Assembly: GCF_003368325.1 (NCBI RefSeq)
Contig: NZ_CP031467.1
Location: 434,001-498,000 of the forward strand
DNA: 64,000 bases
Reading direction: 5' to 3'
Source: Paraburkholderia caffeinilytica
GTDB lineage: Bacteria > Pseudomonadota > Gammaproteobacteria > Burkholderiales > Burkholderiaceae
Positions 9,103 through 17,639 of the stretch are shown piece by piece. The translations under genes were made by a program, and so were the position numbers. How positions within the stretch are numbered: position 1 is the stretch's first letter; every line of letters begins with the position of its first letter. A model generated the notes under the pieces. The model searched no databases, was not told the DNA's origin, and saw nothing but the letters and a program-made list of their open reading frames with translations.

Positions 9103-9840
9103 TTAACCATGCGCATCAGATAAAATTTCACGTAAGCCTTGGTCGTACGCGCCAGACATGAGAACGAACATCACCGTAGCGGGAGCGGACGAACGGTTCT
9201 CCCACGTGTGATTGGTCCCGCATTGCACCAGTACGTCCCCTGACCGCAGCAAAACCTCTGAATCGTCAAGTAGTAGAGTGAGCTCGCCCGAAAGAACAAC
9301 GACGTAGTCAATTGTCTCCGTGCGATGCATCGTAGCGTTTCGGCCAGATGCATTGCCGGTACGACCTCCAGCGTTGCCCAGAGATTTGAACGCTTCTGAA
9401 GCGGTAGCCGAGTCCAGATTTCCAGCTCCTTCGCGGTGAGGTGGAACCTGGCTCACACGAATCACTGTGCCGCGCGCAGTCGGCAGTTGTCGCCGAGGCC
9501 CAGCCGTAGTCTCGGCCGTCTGCGCCACAATGGGCGCAGGCGTCTCGAAGGTCCGGAATATATCGCATGAAACATATCCCGGTAGCAAGGGCGTCGAGAA
9601 CACAAACGGAGAAGGTCCGTCCGACAGGACGATTGACTTACCGCTCGTGTCATGCCCGGTCACAACACGTCGAACATTGAAACCTTCCTCGCCCCTTCCC
9701 TCCGGTTGAGCAGTTTGCATAGGGCTGTCGGACGGATAGCGGTCCGGCGTCAGAACGGTTGTCGAAGCGGCCGCATCGGCGGGCAATACCTCGCGGGACG
9801 AGGCTTCTGGAACGGTCTGGGAACAGTGTTGGTCGGTCAT
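9103..9840 (-). CDS. Cupin-domain protein of the four-gene cluster
   Basis: A 245-residue protein whose C-terminal third is a single cupin_2 barrel: MHRTETIDYVVVLSGELTLL, then GDVLVQCGTNHTWENRS. The first motif has His and Glu but lacks the full metal-binding set (G(X)5HXH). The N-terminal half holds RRVVTGHDTSGKSIVLSDG, a conserved opening in a family of small cupins often found beside catabolic genes. The first ~50 residues look disordered. The start at 9840 is fixed by AGAGGAGA; an in-frame start at 9924 would overlap the upstream gene. It is last in a co-oriented run with the ThDP enzyme, 76 bp downstream of it. Enzymatic activity is unknown; it could be an isomerase, a dioxygenase-like protein or a sensor. 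Confidence 0.85.
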   Translation of the reverse strand: MTDQHCSQTVPEASSREVLPADAAASTTVLTPDRYPSDSPMQTAQPEGRGEEGFNVRRVVTGHDTSGKSIVLSDGPSPFVFSTPLLPGYVSCDIFRTFETPAPIVAQTAETTAGPRRQLPTARGTVIRVSQVPPHREGAGNLDSATASEAFKSLGNAGGRTGNASGRNATMHRTETIDYVVVLSGELTLLLDDSEVLLRSGDVLVQCGTNHTWENRSSAPATVMFVLMSGAYDQGLREILSDAHG

Positions 9841-9916
9841 GTCTTCTCCTCTGAAATTAAACGGCTGAATTGACGCGGACGAATACGTTAAACGGATGAG
9901 CTTCTGGGCCAGGCGC

Positions 9917-11584
9917 TTATCCAAGCTCTTTGGGCTTTTCCCAAGGTATTGGAACGACAGCGGAGGGGTCCGTGTAGACGTCGATCAATGCCGGTCTCCC
10001 GGCAGCCAATGCATCCTTGAAAGCGCTGCGGAAGTCGGAAGCCCGTTCGACGCGGTACGCTTTCACCCCAAGCGTCTCAGCAACGGCCGCAAAATTCACA
10101 CGGCCGAATTTCCAGTTCTTCTCCAACGTGGCATCTTCGTCCCAAAGGATTCTTTCCTGATTGAAACCGTGGTTGTTGTTGACCACCGTCACCGTATTGA
10201 TGCCGTAACGCACCGCCGTCTCCATTTCGGCGAGGTGGTAGTAAAAGGCGCCGTCGCCAGTGAAGCAAACGACAGGTCGCATCGGATTCGCGCATTTGGC
10301 GCCGAGCGATGCTGGGAACGACCATCCGAGTGAGCCGGCCGCGCGAATCAGCGCCTGGCCAGACCGATTCAGATAGAGGTTTCGAGCCGCCCAACCTGCC
10401 GCGTGGCCGGTGTCGACTGCCACGAGCGCGCCTTCAGGAAGCGACTCGGATAACATGCTGCAAAGACGTTCTGGCCGAATCGGCGACGCGTCCGAATTCT
10501 CGTATTGAGCGGCCAGCTTGCCCCACTCCTCGCGCAACTCGGCAATGCGGTCAATCCATCCCGGGCTGCCAACAGGCCCCGCGAGTTCGACGCCGAGCTG
10601 TTCCAGCACGGCGGCGGGATCGCCGCTCAGACCCACGATCAACGGATAATTGCGGCCCAGCTCTCTCGGGTCGATGTCGATCTGTACCGCCGGCACGCCC
10701 GGCGTAGGAACTGACCATCCGCGGGTCGTCATGCTGCCTGTGCTCGAGCCAACAAACAGCACGAAGTCAGCCTCAGACACAGCGATATTTGCTGTATCGC
10801 GCGAGTAGTCTCCGACCACACCAGCGCACAGAGTGTCGCTCTCAGGTATCGCGGCCTTCGCGTCAAGCGACGTTGCCACGGGTATTCTTGCGAGCCGCGC
10901 GAACTTGAGAAGCGCCGCCTGTGCGCGTGAAGCACGGATGCCCGAACCAGCTACGATGATGGGTCGCTCAGCCTTGCGAAGCGCAGTAGCGGCTGTTCGG
11001 ATATCGTCAGGAGATGCGGCGGGACGAACCGGCGGACACATGCCGTAGCGTGGCTCCGGCGGCATCACATACTCGATCTCCTCCATCAGCACCGCACCCC
11101 AGAAACCCGAAAGTTCCAGATGCACCGGCCCGGGCGAGCCGGTGGTCGCCACTCGCAACGCCTGCTGGAGAAGGTCCGGCAGCCGCTGTGCTTTTTCGAC
11201 CCGAGCGCTGAACTTCGTTAGGCCAGCGTAAATCGGTCGTTGATCGATTTCCTGGTAAAAGTTGCGTTCGCGAGTGTCGGGCGTACCGCCGCCGGTCAAT
11301 GCGAGTACGGGCGATTTCGCCATCAGGGCGTCGACCAGTCCAGAGGCGAGATTCGTAGCGCCAATAGCTTGAGACGCGCAGACGCCAACGCGTCCCGACT
11401 CGCGAGCGTATCCGTCGGCCATATAAGCCGCGGCCTTCTCAGAGTGTGCAACGACCGACTTTACACCGATAGCCGTCATCTCCTTGATTCCGGGCGGGAT
11501 GATCATCGGCACGTTAAAGAAGTGGTCGACGCCGTATGCCGAAAACGTCTCGGCAAGAACGCGATTGCCTGTTTTCTTTGTCAT
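9917..11584 (-). CDS. Thiamine-diphosphate-dependent enzyme, acetolactate-synthase-like
   Basis: A 555-residue ThDP enzyme with the three domains of the acetolactate synthase/benzoylformate decarboxylase superfamily. The PYR domain holds the catalytic Glu in AHSEKAAAYMADGYAR (about residue 49). A central Rossmann domain follows (RPIIVAGSGIRASRAQAALL). The PP domain carries the metal/ThDP motif GDGAFYYHLAEM...VNNNHGFN (GDG near 443, Asn run near 468). The start at 11584 has AAGGAA upstream. The family covers C-C lyases and ligases on 2-keto acids; the reaction here cannot be deduced. No regulatory small subunit gene is adjacent, which argues against a housekeeping acetohydroxyacid synthase. 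Confidence 0.9.
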   Translation of the reverse strand: MTKKTGNRVLAETFSAYGVDHFFNVPMIIPPGIKEMTAIGVKSVVAHSEKAAAYMADGYARESGRVGVCASQAIGATNLASGLVDALMAKSPVLALTGGGTPDTRERNFYQEIDQRPIYAGLTKFSARVEKAQRLPDLLQQALRVATTGSPGPVHLELSGFWGAVLMEEIEYVMPPEPRYGMCPPVRPAASPDDIRTAATALRKAERPIIVAGSGIRASRAQAALLKFARLARIPVATSLDAKAAIPESDTLCAGVVGDYSRDTANIAVSEADFVLFVGSSTGSMTTRGWSVPTPGVPAVQIDIDPRELGRNYPLIVGLSGDPAAVLEQLGVELAGPVGSPGWIDRIAELREEWGKLAAQYENSDASPIRPERLCSMLSESLPEGALVAVDTGHAAGWAARNLYLNRSGQALIRAAGSLGWSFPASLGAKCANPMRPVVCFTGDGAFYYHLAEMETAVRYGINTVTVVNNNHGFNQERILWDEDATLEKNWKFGRVNFAAVAETLGVKAYRVERASDFRSAFKDALAAGRPALIDVYTDPSAVVPIPWEKPKELG

Positions 11585-11731
11585 AAAGATTCCTTCTGGT
11601 TGAGGGGTGGATGGGTGGTCTACGCCCGAAGCCGCCATTCGCATCGCCGCCGCTACGCAGATCATGAGATGGCATTCGCAAGAGCAAACGAGTACTTCGA
11701 GTCTTACCGGCGCGAGGGCGCGCATGCATGC

Positions 11732-12679
11732 CTAGAACTCCACCCGCAGCACTTTTGCCTGTCTGACTCCGTCCGGCATTGGCGCTTTAATGCCTCCATC
11801 AGTCGTTACATAAGCGACTCTTCCGTAATCCTTGGTATCGCGCCCCCATGCCACAGCCGATGGACCCACCATCAACTCCAGAATGGGTACGCCGACTACG
11901 CTCTGTCTTGGCCCTTCGTTCTCGCTGGGTGTCAGCGACAGACAATCAATTGTGTTCTCGCGGTGGGTCGTGATGTACGCAAGCCCGCGGTCTTCGTCAA
12001 TGCAGAAGTCATCACCCATCATGCCGCTCCCGACCAGTTCGGGCAGGCCTTCCGGATTCAGACTGCCCGGATCGACACGGACTCGCATGAAGAGCTTCTT
12101 GGCGGTCGAGGTGTAGTACAGGTAGTTGCTCTTTGACGCGTAACGTATGCCATTCACCCCTGGTTGGTCAGGCATGGGGCCATTCGGGTCGTGCGCCATG
12201 CTTTCATGCTGAAGCCATTCGTGCACGGTCGCCGTCTTTCCGTCAGTACTCAGGTCAACGCGCCAGATCAGGCCCGCGAAGCAATCAGCGAGAAGAATGA
12301 CCTTGGGTGCGATGAGGCAGCTACCATTGAGCATTCCCACAGACCGCGAAAAGTCGACGACAACCTCCGGTTCTATCGACTGACCAGGTGACCAGTTACG
12401 TAGATCGAAGCGCAGCAGACAGCCACGCGATACAACGCCCGTCGACACATAAAATACGTCGGGCTCCGCTTCGACGATGCCCATGCCCATGAGCTCGAAG
12501 GTGTAAACAAGAACCGGCTCGACAGGTTCCCCGCGAAACGGCGGTATGTACCAGAGCTGTCGATGGAACAGCACAGTCACGAGCAATGACCCGTCCTTGC
12601 GGACAGCAATGTTTTCCAGAAAATAGTTCGGGGGAAAAGAAGCAACTTCGGCAATGGTGTGGGATCTGGACGACATCAT
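11732..12679 (-). CDS. Six-bladed beta-propeller protein, SMP-30/gluconolactonase-like
   Basis: A 315-residue protein that looks like an SMP-30/lactonase-type propeller: FPPNYFLENIAVRKDGSLLVT at the start, then PGVNGIRYASKSNYLYYTST, MMGDDFCIDEDRGLAYITTH and VGPSAVAWGRDTKDYGRVAY as successive blades. The N and D positions expected to bind the divalent metal are present in GVNGIRY and GDDFCID. No clear signal peptide is visible. The first or second ATG (12679 or 12676) could start it. It lies 147 bp upstream of the ThDP gene and 47 bp downstream of the AhpD-like gene, all in the same direction. Lactone hydrolysis in the cluster's pathway is a reasonable but unproven role. Confidence 0.75.
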   Translation of the reverse strand: MMSSRSHTIAEVASFPPNYFLENIAVRKDGSLLVTVLFHRQLWYIPPFRGEPVEPVLVYTFELMGMGIVEAEPDVFYVSTGVVSRGCLLRFDLRNWSPGQSIEPEVVVDFSRSVGMLNGSCLIAPKVILLADCFAGLIWRVDLSTDGKTATVHEWLQHESMAHDPNGPMPDQPGVNGIRYASKSNYLYYTSTAKKLFMRVRVDPGSLNPEGLPELVGSGMMGDDFCIDEDRGLAYITTHRENTIDCLSLTPSENEGPRQSVVGVPILELMVGPSAVAWGRDTKDYGRVAYVTTDGGIKAPMPDGVRQAKVLRVEF

Positions 12680-12726
12680 TCTCTGTGGCCCATAGATAGG
12701 TTGTTTAAGGAAAGCGCGACGGCGGC

Positions 12727-13347
12727 TTATTGATCGTCCAGACCCACCGCATTGGCAGGGACATCGTACGCGCGCAATGTCAGGGACACGGTCGTGAAGT
12801 ACCCAATGAATGCGATCAGATCTGTAAGTCCGGGATGACCCAGCGCATCGACCGCTCTTTGATAAAGCCCTACGGGGATCAACCGAGGCTCAAGCAGAGC
12901 GGAGGTGATTTCGTAGATGATCTGCTGCCGGGCAGCTTCGAACGAAGTCGGCAACCCAGCGATCAACGCCTGCACTTTTTCAGCGGGCAGACCACCCAAT
13001 AGCTCTGCCATCCACTCATGTTCATAACTGGGATAGCTCGCCATCCACTTTCCAGCGGTGAGGTTGACCGCAATTTCAATCTCCGCCTTCGACAGGGTTG
13101 ACCGGTCCTGATAATGGAGACCCATATGCAGCATGACCTCAGTCAGCTTCCGGTTTCGCAACCAGATCTTGTAGGGGCCAGGCACCATGCCGCGGGACTC
13201 TGTGACAAGGTCGTAAGCCTTTCGTTCTTCATCGTCCATCTGGTCGGGCAGATGCTCCTTGAACCTCCCAAACGTTCCGAAGTGCGAATCCCTCAGTTTT
13301 TTCGCAGCCGCAATGAGTTGCTCGACTGCTTCTGGTCTGGTCGTCAT
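12727..13347 (-). CDS. Carboxymuconolactone decarboxylase/AhpD-like protein
   Basis: A 206-residue, all-helical protein. The AhpD-like core is seen around EIEIAVNLTAGKWMASYPSYEHEW, which aligns with the CMD motif region, but the AhpD CXXC redox pair is absent; the place of the cysteines is taken by other residues. Relatives include 4-carboxymuconolactone decarboxylases and uncharacterised proteins near aromatic gene clusters. GAGG lies about nine bases before the ATG at 13347. It is the first gene of the minus-strand cluster, divergent from the AraC-type gene, with an inverted repeat CTTGT-N7-ACAAG 31 bp upstream of its start. Confidence 0.82.
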   Translation of the reverse strand: MTTRPEAVEQLIAAAKKLRDSHFGTFGRFKEHLPDQMDDEERKAYDLVTESRGMVPGPYKIWLRNRKLTEVMLHMGLHYQDRSTLSKAEIEIAVNLTAGKWMASYPSYEHEWMAELLGGLPAEKVQALIAGLPTSFEAARQQIIYEITSALLEPRLIPVGLYQRAVDALGHPGLTDLIAFIGYFTTVSLTLRAYDVPANAVGLDDQ

Positions 13348-13735
13348 TTAAGCGCCTCATGGTCTGTTGTGTCGTGTCTTGTGCCACTGACAAGCGTTGG
13401 CGGATGAATCGCGTCCGGGTTTGTGGATTATTGAGCGACCGGGCATCATCATCCTTCGGAAACGGACCACAACCTTCGATTTCCAGGCATTCAGAAAACG
13501 GGCAAGGTGCCCTCGAACATTTGGGGGCGGCTCTGGTATTTGCCCCCTCTTTCCAAGCGTGTATTGGACGCAGTACGATTTCGAATACACTCATGTGCGA
13601 GGCTCGACATCTGTCGGCAATGCCGGAGTTCAGGGCAGGCCTGTGACGTATAGCGGCGCTTTTCATCCCGAGCGCAAACGTGCTGGTTCTCGATATCAGG
13701 GCAAGGCTCACTATCAACACATGCGGCGGTGCAAT
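13348..13735. promoter_or_regulatory. Divergent intergenic region between cluster and AraC-type regulator
   Basis: This 388-bp gap separates the first gene of the four-gene cluster from the divergent AraC-type gene. It contains CTTGT-N7-ACAAG (13378-13394) and a GGGGGC/GCCCCC hairpin (13523-13528 with 13542-13547). The plus strand stays open through it in frame with the regulator, but the translation has no domain I recognise, so I treat it as regulatory. No consensus sigma-70 promoter stands out. Confidence 0.45.
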
Positions 13736-14635
13736 ATGTCGTTTGACAGTCACGGCAGGACCTCTCCCTCTGAACTGACTCGTCTGCTGCCTAGTCCTCC
13801 CCTGTTCTCGGTTGACGTTGGCAATCTGGGAGGCGCTATCATTCAGCACTACCAGCATTCGCCTGGATGCGTCACGGTGTCGCCGTTGCGAGATCATCTT
13901 CTGGTCGTGAATCTCTCCGGCCATGTGCTGATCGAGGACGGTCTGACATGTGGACGCCAGGAGCGCAGATGGGCGGGAAGCGGGCAGATGAGTCTGACAC
14001 CCGCGGGCTCGGCGGGTACTCGCGTGTTCAAGGGGCGCCCGGAAGTTCTGGTCGTTCATCTGCCGCCGCAACTCCTCCAACACACCGCAATTGAAATCGG
14101 TCTCGAGGACGAACACGCGACGCTCATTCCCCGCCTGGCGGTGGCTGACGAAGTGGTCGAGCGGCTCGGGCGACTACTTCTCGCAACCGCACCCGACCCG
14201 GAGCCCGGCGCGGCGTTGATGATGGACGCGTTGATCCGGGCCCTTGTAGTTCATCTGCTGCGCAACCATTCGGTCTTGTCGCGTGAGAGAGGCCTTGTGC
14301 CGCCGTCATTGAGCGGCGGAAAACTTCAACGCGTGATCGACTACATGCGGGTACATCTAGACGAGCGCCTGCCTCTATCGATCCTCGCCGACCTGTCGGG
14401 GCTCAGTCCGTCGCAATTTGCACGGACATTTCGAACCGCCACGGGCAAGCCACCGCATGGCTACCTGCTCGATTTGCGTATAGAACGCGCCAGAAACTTG
14501 CTGGAGAACACCGATCTGCCCGTGATAGAGGTTGGAATGCGATGCGGCTTCGAACAACCCAATCACTTCGCTACGATGTTCAGAAAGATTGTCGGGCTGA
14601 GTCCGCGCGCATGGCGCGTCGCGAGGCGCGTGTGA
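13736..14635 (+). CDS. AraC-family transcriptional regulator
   Basis: A 299-residue AraC/XylS-type activator. The C-terminal ~100 residues contain both helix-turn-helix motifs: LPLSILADLSGLSPSQFART and then RIERARNLLENTDLPVIEVG followed by CGFEQPNHFATMFRKIVGLS, ending PRAWR. The N-terminal half (SPGCVTVSPLRDHLLVVNLS) is a cupin-like effector domain. I place the start at 13736; an in-frame ATG at 13721 and a long open stretch to 13397 are possible but add sequence unlike AraC proteins. Its divergent position suggests that it controls the AhpD-propeller-ThDP-cupin cluster; its effector is unknown. Confidence 0.85.
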   Translation: MSFDSHGRTSPSELTRLLPSPPLFSVDVGNLGGAIIQHYQHSPGCVTVSPLRDHLLVVNLSGHVLIEDGLTCGRQERRWAGSGQMSLTPAGSAGTRVFKGRPEVLVVHLPPQLLQHTAIEIGLEDEHATLIPRLAVADEVVERLGRLLLATAPDPEPGAALMMDALIRALVVHLLRNHSVLSRERGLVPPSLSGGKLQRVIDYMRVHLDERLPLSILADLSGLSPSQFARTFRTATGKPPHGYLLDLRIERARNLLENTDLPVIEVGMRCGFEQPNHFATMFRKIVGLSPRAWRVARRV

Positions 14636-14777
14636 ACCGGTTGGAGTCTGTGGCAACGGTGCATCAGGAGCAGGAGCGTCGTGGACACAGGCGCTGACGC
14701 TTACGGCAACGCCGACGTTCAATCGTCACACGGCATCAAATCCTGCAAGGAAGTAACCCCGCGGTCACCGCAGTCCG

Positions 14778-15275
14778 TCATTCCAAGCTCGCCGTGCCAG
14801 ACGACGCATCACCTTTGATGTCGTCCGCAAACTTGCGCATCAGTCGTACCAGGTCCTCTATATCCTGCTTTTCCCATGTGGCGAAAATGGACTGCCCTAT
14901 CCTCGCGCGCGCCTTGTCGACCCGATCGGTCATTGCCTTGCCCTTCCTTGTCACGACAGCCTGGCGAACGCGCCGGTCGGTCGCGCTTTCCTGACGGTCG
15001 ACGAGCCCAAGGCTTTCCAATTTCGCAACCTGACGACTGACGGTGGTGTAGTCGCGTCCCACGCGGTCTGCAAGCTCGACGACGCCAATGGGGCCGAGCC
15101 GCTCCACCAGCACCATCAGCGGAAACAGCGCACGGTCGAGGGAAATTCCCGCGGCCCGAACCATTGCCTCGTCGCGCTGAGGGCTGTTCACGACCCCGAC
15201 AATCTCGAGTAACGCCCCGTGAAGCTCACGAAGCTGAGCGTCAATATGTGTATTTTGCACGGTTTTTGTTGACAC
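14778..15275 (-). CDS. MarR-family regulator of the monooxygenase operon
   Basis: A 165-residue MarR-type winged-helix repressor: GPIGVVELADRVGRDYTTVS (HTH), then RQVAKLESLGLVDRQES and the wing ATDRRVRQAVVTRKGKAM. It starts with GTG at 15275, supported by GAGG seven bases upstream. The start codon overlaps the -35 box of the divergent monooxygenase promoter, and a 19-bp palindrome sits over both -10 boxes. It therefore very likely represses both itself and the monooxygenase, with a phenolic or aromatic ligand as inducer (family knowledge; the ligand is not visible). Confidence 0.92.
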   Translation of the reverse strand: MSTKTVQNTHIDAQLRELHGALLEIVGVVNSPQRDEAMVRAAGISLDRALFPLMVLVERLGPIGVVELADRVGRDYTTVSRQVAKLESLGLVDRQESATDRRVRQAVVTRKGKAMTDRVDKARARIGQSIFATWEKQDIEDLVRLMRKFADDIKGDASSGTASLE

Positions 15276-15297
15276 AGAACTACCTCGTTTCTAATAT
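15269..15297 (+). promoter_or_regulatory. Sigma-70 promoter of FAD monooxygenase
   Basis: TTGACA at 15269-15274, a 17-bp spacer and TAATAT at 15292-15297 form a near-consensus promoter reading toward the monooxygenase. The -35 box overlaps the GTG start codon of the divergent marR-type gene. Confidence 0.8.
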
Positions 15298-15313
15298 GTG
15301 CATAATACACATA
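15295..15313. promoter_or_regulatory. MarR operator palindrome
   Basis: TATGTG-N7-CACATA is a 19-bp near-perfect palindrome covering the -10 box of the monooxygenase promoter and that of the divergent marR promoter. A half-matching copy (TATGTGTATTTTGCAC, 15245-15260) lies inside the start of the marR-type gene. The size and A/T-rich symmetry fit a MarR dimer site. Confidence 0.75.
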
Positions 15314-15331
15314 CAAGGATCATAGTGACAA
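15302..15331 (-). promoter_or_regulatory. Promoter of marR-type gene
   Basis: On the minus strand TTGTCA (15331-15326), 18 bp, TATTAT (15307-15302) reads toward the MarR gene. It is fully overlapped by the operator, which predicts autorepression. Confidence 0.55.
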
Positions 15332-16839
15332 TGCAATCTACGACTGACGTTCTGATTTGCGGTGCGGGTGCGGCTGGCCTCACGCTAGCAATCGATCTGG
15401 CACGAAGGGGCGTTTCATTCCGCCTGATCGAGAAGATGGACAGTCCGTTCCGCGGCTCGCGCGGCAAAGGCATTCAGCCAAGGACACAGGAAATTTTCGA
15501 GGATATCGGCATTCTCGAGAGAATCGTCGCGGCTGGCGGCCCCTACCCACCACAGCGCCGTTATCTCGACGCTTACAGCTTCACCGACTCCGATGCAGTG
15601 GAGCATCGCGCTCCGACTCCGGCGGAACCTTACCAGCGGCCGCTGATGGTGCCGCAATTCCTCACAGAAAGCGCGATGCGCGCCCGTCTGGTCGAACTGG
15701 GGCATCGTCCCGAATACGGCTGCGAACTGGTGAGCTTCGAGCAGGACGAGGATGGCGTGATCGCGCACCTGGCAGGGAAGAGCGGCAAAGAGACGCTGCG
15801 GGTTAGGTGGCTCGTCGGCGCCGACGGCGGTCGCAGTCTCGTGCGCCATACACTGGGCATCGGGTTTCCCGGGAAGACCCTTGGCGTTCGCGCCGTCGTA
15901 GCCGACGTGGTGCTGAACGGACTCACGCGCGACGTCTGGCACCGGTTCGGCGAGGACGACACGACGCGGCAGATCTCACTCTGCCCGCTCGCGGGAACCG
16001 CCATGTTCCAGATACAGGGGCCGGTCCCGTCAGACGGCGATATCGACGTTTCCACAGAAGGCCTGAACGCGCTGGTGGCGGAACGTACAGGCCGCGACGA
16101 TATCCAGATTCAATCCGTGTCATGGTCGTCTGTCTACACCATGAATGCGCGGCTGGCCGATCGTTACCGCGTTGACCGCGTGTTCCTCGTGGGGGATGCC
16201 GCCCACATTCATCCACCGACTGGTGGTCAGGGCCTTAATACAAGTGCACAGGATGCTTACAACCTTGGCTGGAAGCTGGCTGCGGTCGTCAACGGAGCGC
16301 CCGACTGGTTGCTCGACAGCTACGAAGAGGAACGCCGGCCGATCGCCGCCGCGATGCTAAATCTGTCGACCAAGCTTTTGAGCGCCCAGAAGCGCGGCGA
16401 GATGCAGCGTGGGCGCGAGGTGCATCAGCTCGATATCGGCTACCCCGAATCCCCTTTGACGCTAAATAGACCGGAACGTGTGAGGCGCCGGAGCGCCGGC
16501 GACCGCGCCCCGGATGCGCCGGTTTTGGACGCCGCTGGCCAGCCGACGAGGCTTTTCGATCTGTTCCGAGGGACCCATTGGACCTTGCTTGGCTACGAGG
16601 TCGAGCGCGAATCGGTGCAGCCTCATGCAGATCTACATATCCATATCTTCGGCGCGATGGGCGACGTGTTCGATGACAGAGGTCACTTCCAGGACGCGTA
16701 CGACCTCACTGTCGGCGATTGGGTGTTGGTGCGTCCCGATGGGTACATTGCTGCGATAGTCACCGACGCGGACGTCGAAACGCTAGAGGCTTACCTTGCA
16801 AGGACAGGACTCGATCTAGCGCCTGCCGTTCATGATTAG
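15331..16839 (+). CDS. FAD-dependent aromatic-ring monooxygenase (class A)
   Basis: A 502-residue flavoprotein hydroxylase of the PHBH/MhpA/pentachlorophenol-hydroxylase group. It uses NAD(P)H and O2 to hydroxylate a phenolic ring. Motifs: GAGAAG (residues 11-16) binding FAD ADP; DGGRSLVR, the DG motif for FAD and NAD(P)H; and VFLVGDAAHIHPPTGGQGLN, the GD motif for FAD ribityl. The C-terminal ~100 residues form the thioredoxin-like tail found in MhpA-type enzymes. ATG at 15331 is preferred; an ATG at 15298 lies inside the promoter and operator. A nitroreductase follows 71 bp downstream. The substrate is unknown. Confidence 0.92.
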   Translation: MQSTTDVLICGAGAAGLTLAIDLARRGVSFRLIEKMDSPFRGSRGKGIQPRTQEIFEDIGILERIVAAGGPYPPQRRYLDAYSFTDSDAVEHRAPTPAEPYQRPLMVPQFLTESAMRARLVELGHRPEYGCELVSFEQDEDGVIAHLAGKSGKETLRVRWLVGADGGRSLVRHTLGIGFPGKTLGVRAVVADVVLNGLTRDVWHRFGEDDTTRQISLCPLAGTAMFQIQGPVPSDGDIDVSTEGLNALVAERTGRDDIQIQSVSWSSVYTMNARLADRYRVDRVFLVGDAAHIHPPTGGQGLNTSAQDAYNLGWKLAAVVNGAPDWLLDSYEEERRPIAAAMLNLSTKLLSAQKRGEMQRGREVHQLDIGYPESPLTLNRPERVRRRSAGDRAPDAPVLDAAGQPTRLFDLFRGTHWTLLGYEVERESVQPHADLHIHIFGAMGDVFDDRGHFQDAYDLTVGDWVLVRPDGYIAAIVTDADVETLEAYLARTGLDLAPAVHD

Positions 16840-16910
16840 TGCAATTTCGACTTGTCACACACCGATGATCGTCTACACCTGACATACCCTTCGACCTCAC
16901 AATTTGCCTC

Positions 16911-17639
16911 ATGAGCTCATCAGATCAATTGCACACTTGGTCCCAATTCCAGACGGCGAATCGCTATCGCCGGGCAATTCGCGATTTCGACTCGACCCCG
17001 ATCGCGAGCGACGACGTGTACGCTCTGCTCGCTGAAGCCGCACTAGCGCCTTCCAGCGGCAACCTGCAGCCCTACGAGTTCCACTGGATTCGAGATCCTT
17101 CCTTGAAAGCGAGCGTTGCATCGGCATGCAATAGGCAGAAGGCCGCGAACTCGGCGACCGAGCTTATTGTCGTTGTAGCCAGTCCCGAATTGGGAAAGCA
17201 AACGGCCACGGCACGACTAAAGCACGTCGAGGGCTCTTCGGTGCTCGAGCCAAAGTCGAAGGACTATTACCGCAACCAGATCACGAAATTCAACAAGATC
17301 CTCGGATTCGGCTCTTCGGCATTGTGGACACCACTCCTCTTCGTTGCGACGCTCATCCGTCCGAGCTTGTCACTGCTTCCCGTCGGCAACATTGGCAGTC
17401 GTCATTGGGCTGCCCGCAATGCGATTTTCGCTGCGCAAACCTTAATGCTCGGAGCAGCAGCAAAGGGAATCGACTCATGTCCGATGGAAGGTTTTTCCGC
17501 CCCGAAAGTCGCCGAGCTTCTCGGACTTCCACGTGGGTCTGTAATCCCCATTGTTGTGGCGCTCGGGTACCGTGCGACGGATGCAAGAATTGAAGAGCGG
17601 TGGCGTCGTCCGCTGGAAAGCGTAGTGATATGTCGATAA
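16911..17639 (+). CDS. Nitroreductase-family flavoprotein
   Basis: A 242-residue FMN-dependent nitroreductase-like oxidoreductase. It opens with RYRRAIRDFDSTPIASDDVY and the FMN-binding ALAPSSGNLQPYEF, continues through RHWAARNAIFAAQTLMLGAA, and ends with the family's SVIPIVVALGYRATDA. These enzymes reduce nitro groups, quinones or enals with NAD(P)H. Co-orientation with the ring hydroxylase suggests a shared pathway or quinone detoxification, which is inference. No strong ribosome-binding site is visible before the ATG. Confidence 0.88.
   Translation: MSSSDQLHTWSQFQTANRYRRAIRDFDSTPIASDDVYALLAEAALAPSSGNLQPYEFHWIRDPSLKASVASACNRQKAANSATELIVVVASPELGKQTATARLKHVEGSSVLEPKSKDYYRNQITKFNKILGFGSSALWTPLLFVATLIRPSLSLLPVGNIGSRHWAARNAIFAAQTLMLGAAAKGIDSCPMEGFSAPKVAELLGLPRGSVIPIVVALGYRATDARIEERWRRPLESVVICR

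Noticed and set aside
13523..13547. GGGGGC/GCCCCC hairpin as terminator
   Set aside because: No T-run and no gene end nearby; kept only as part of the regulatory region.
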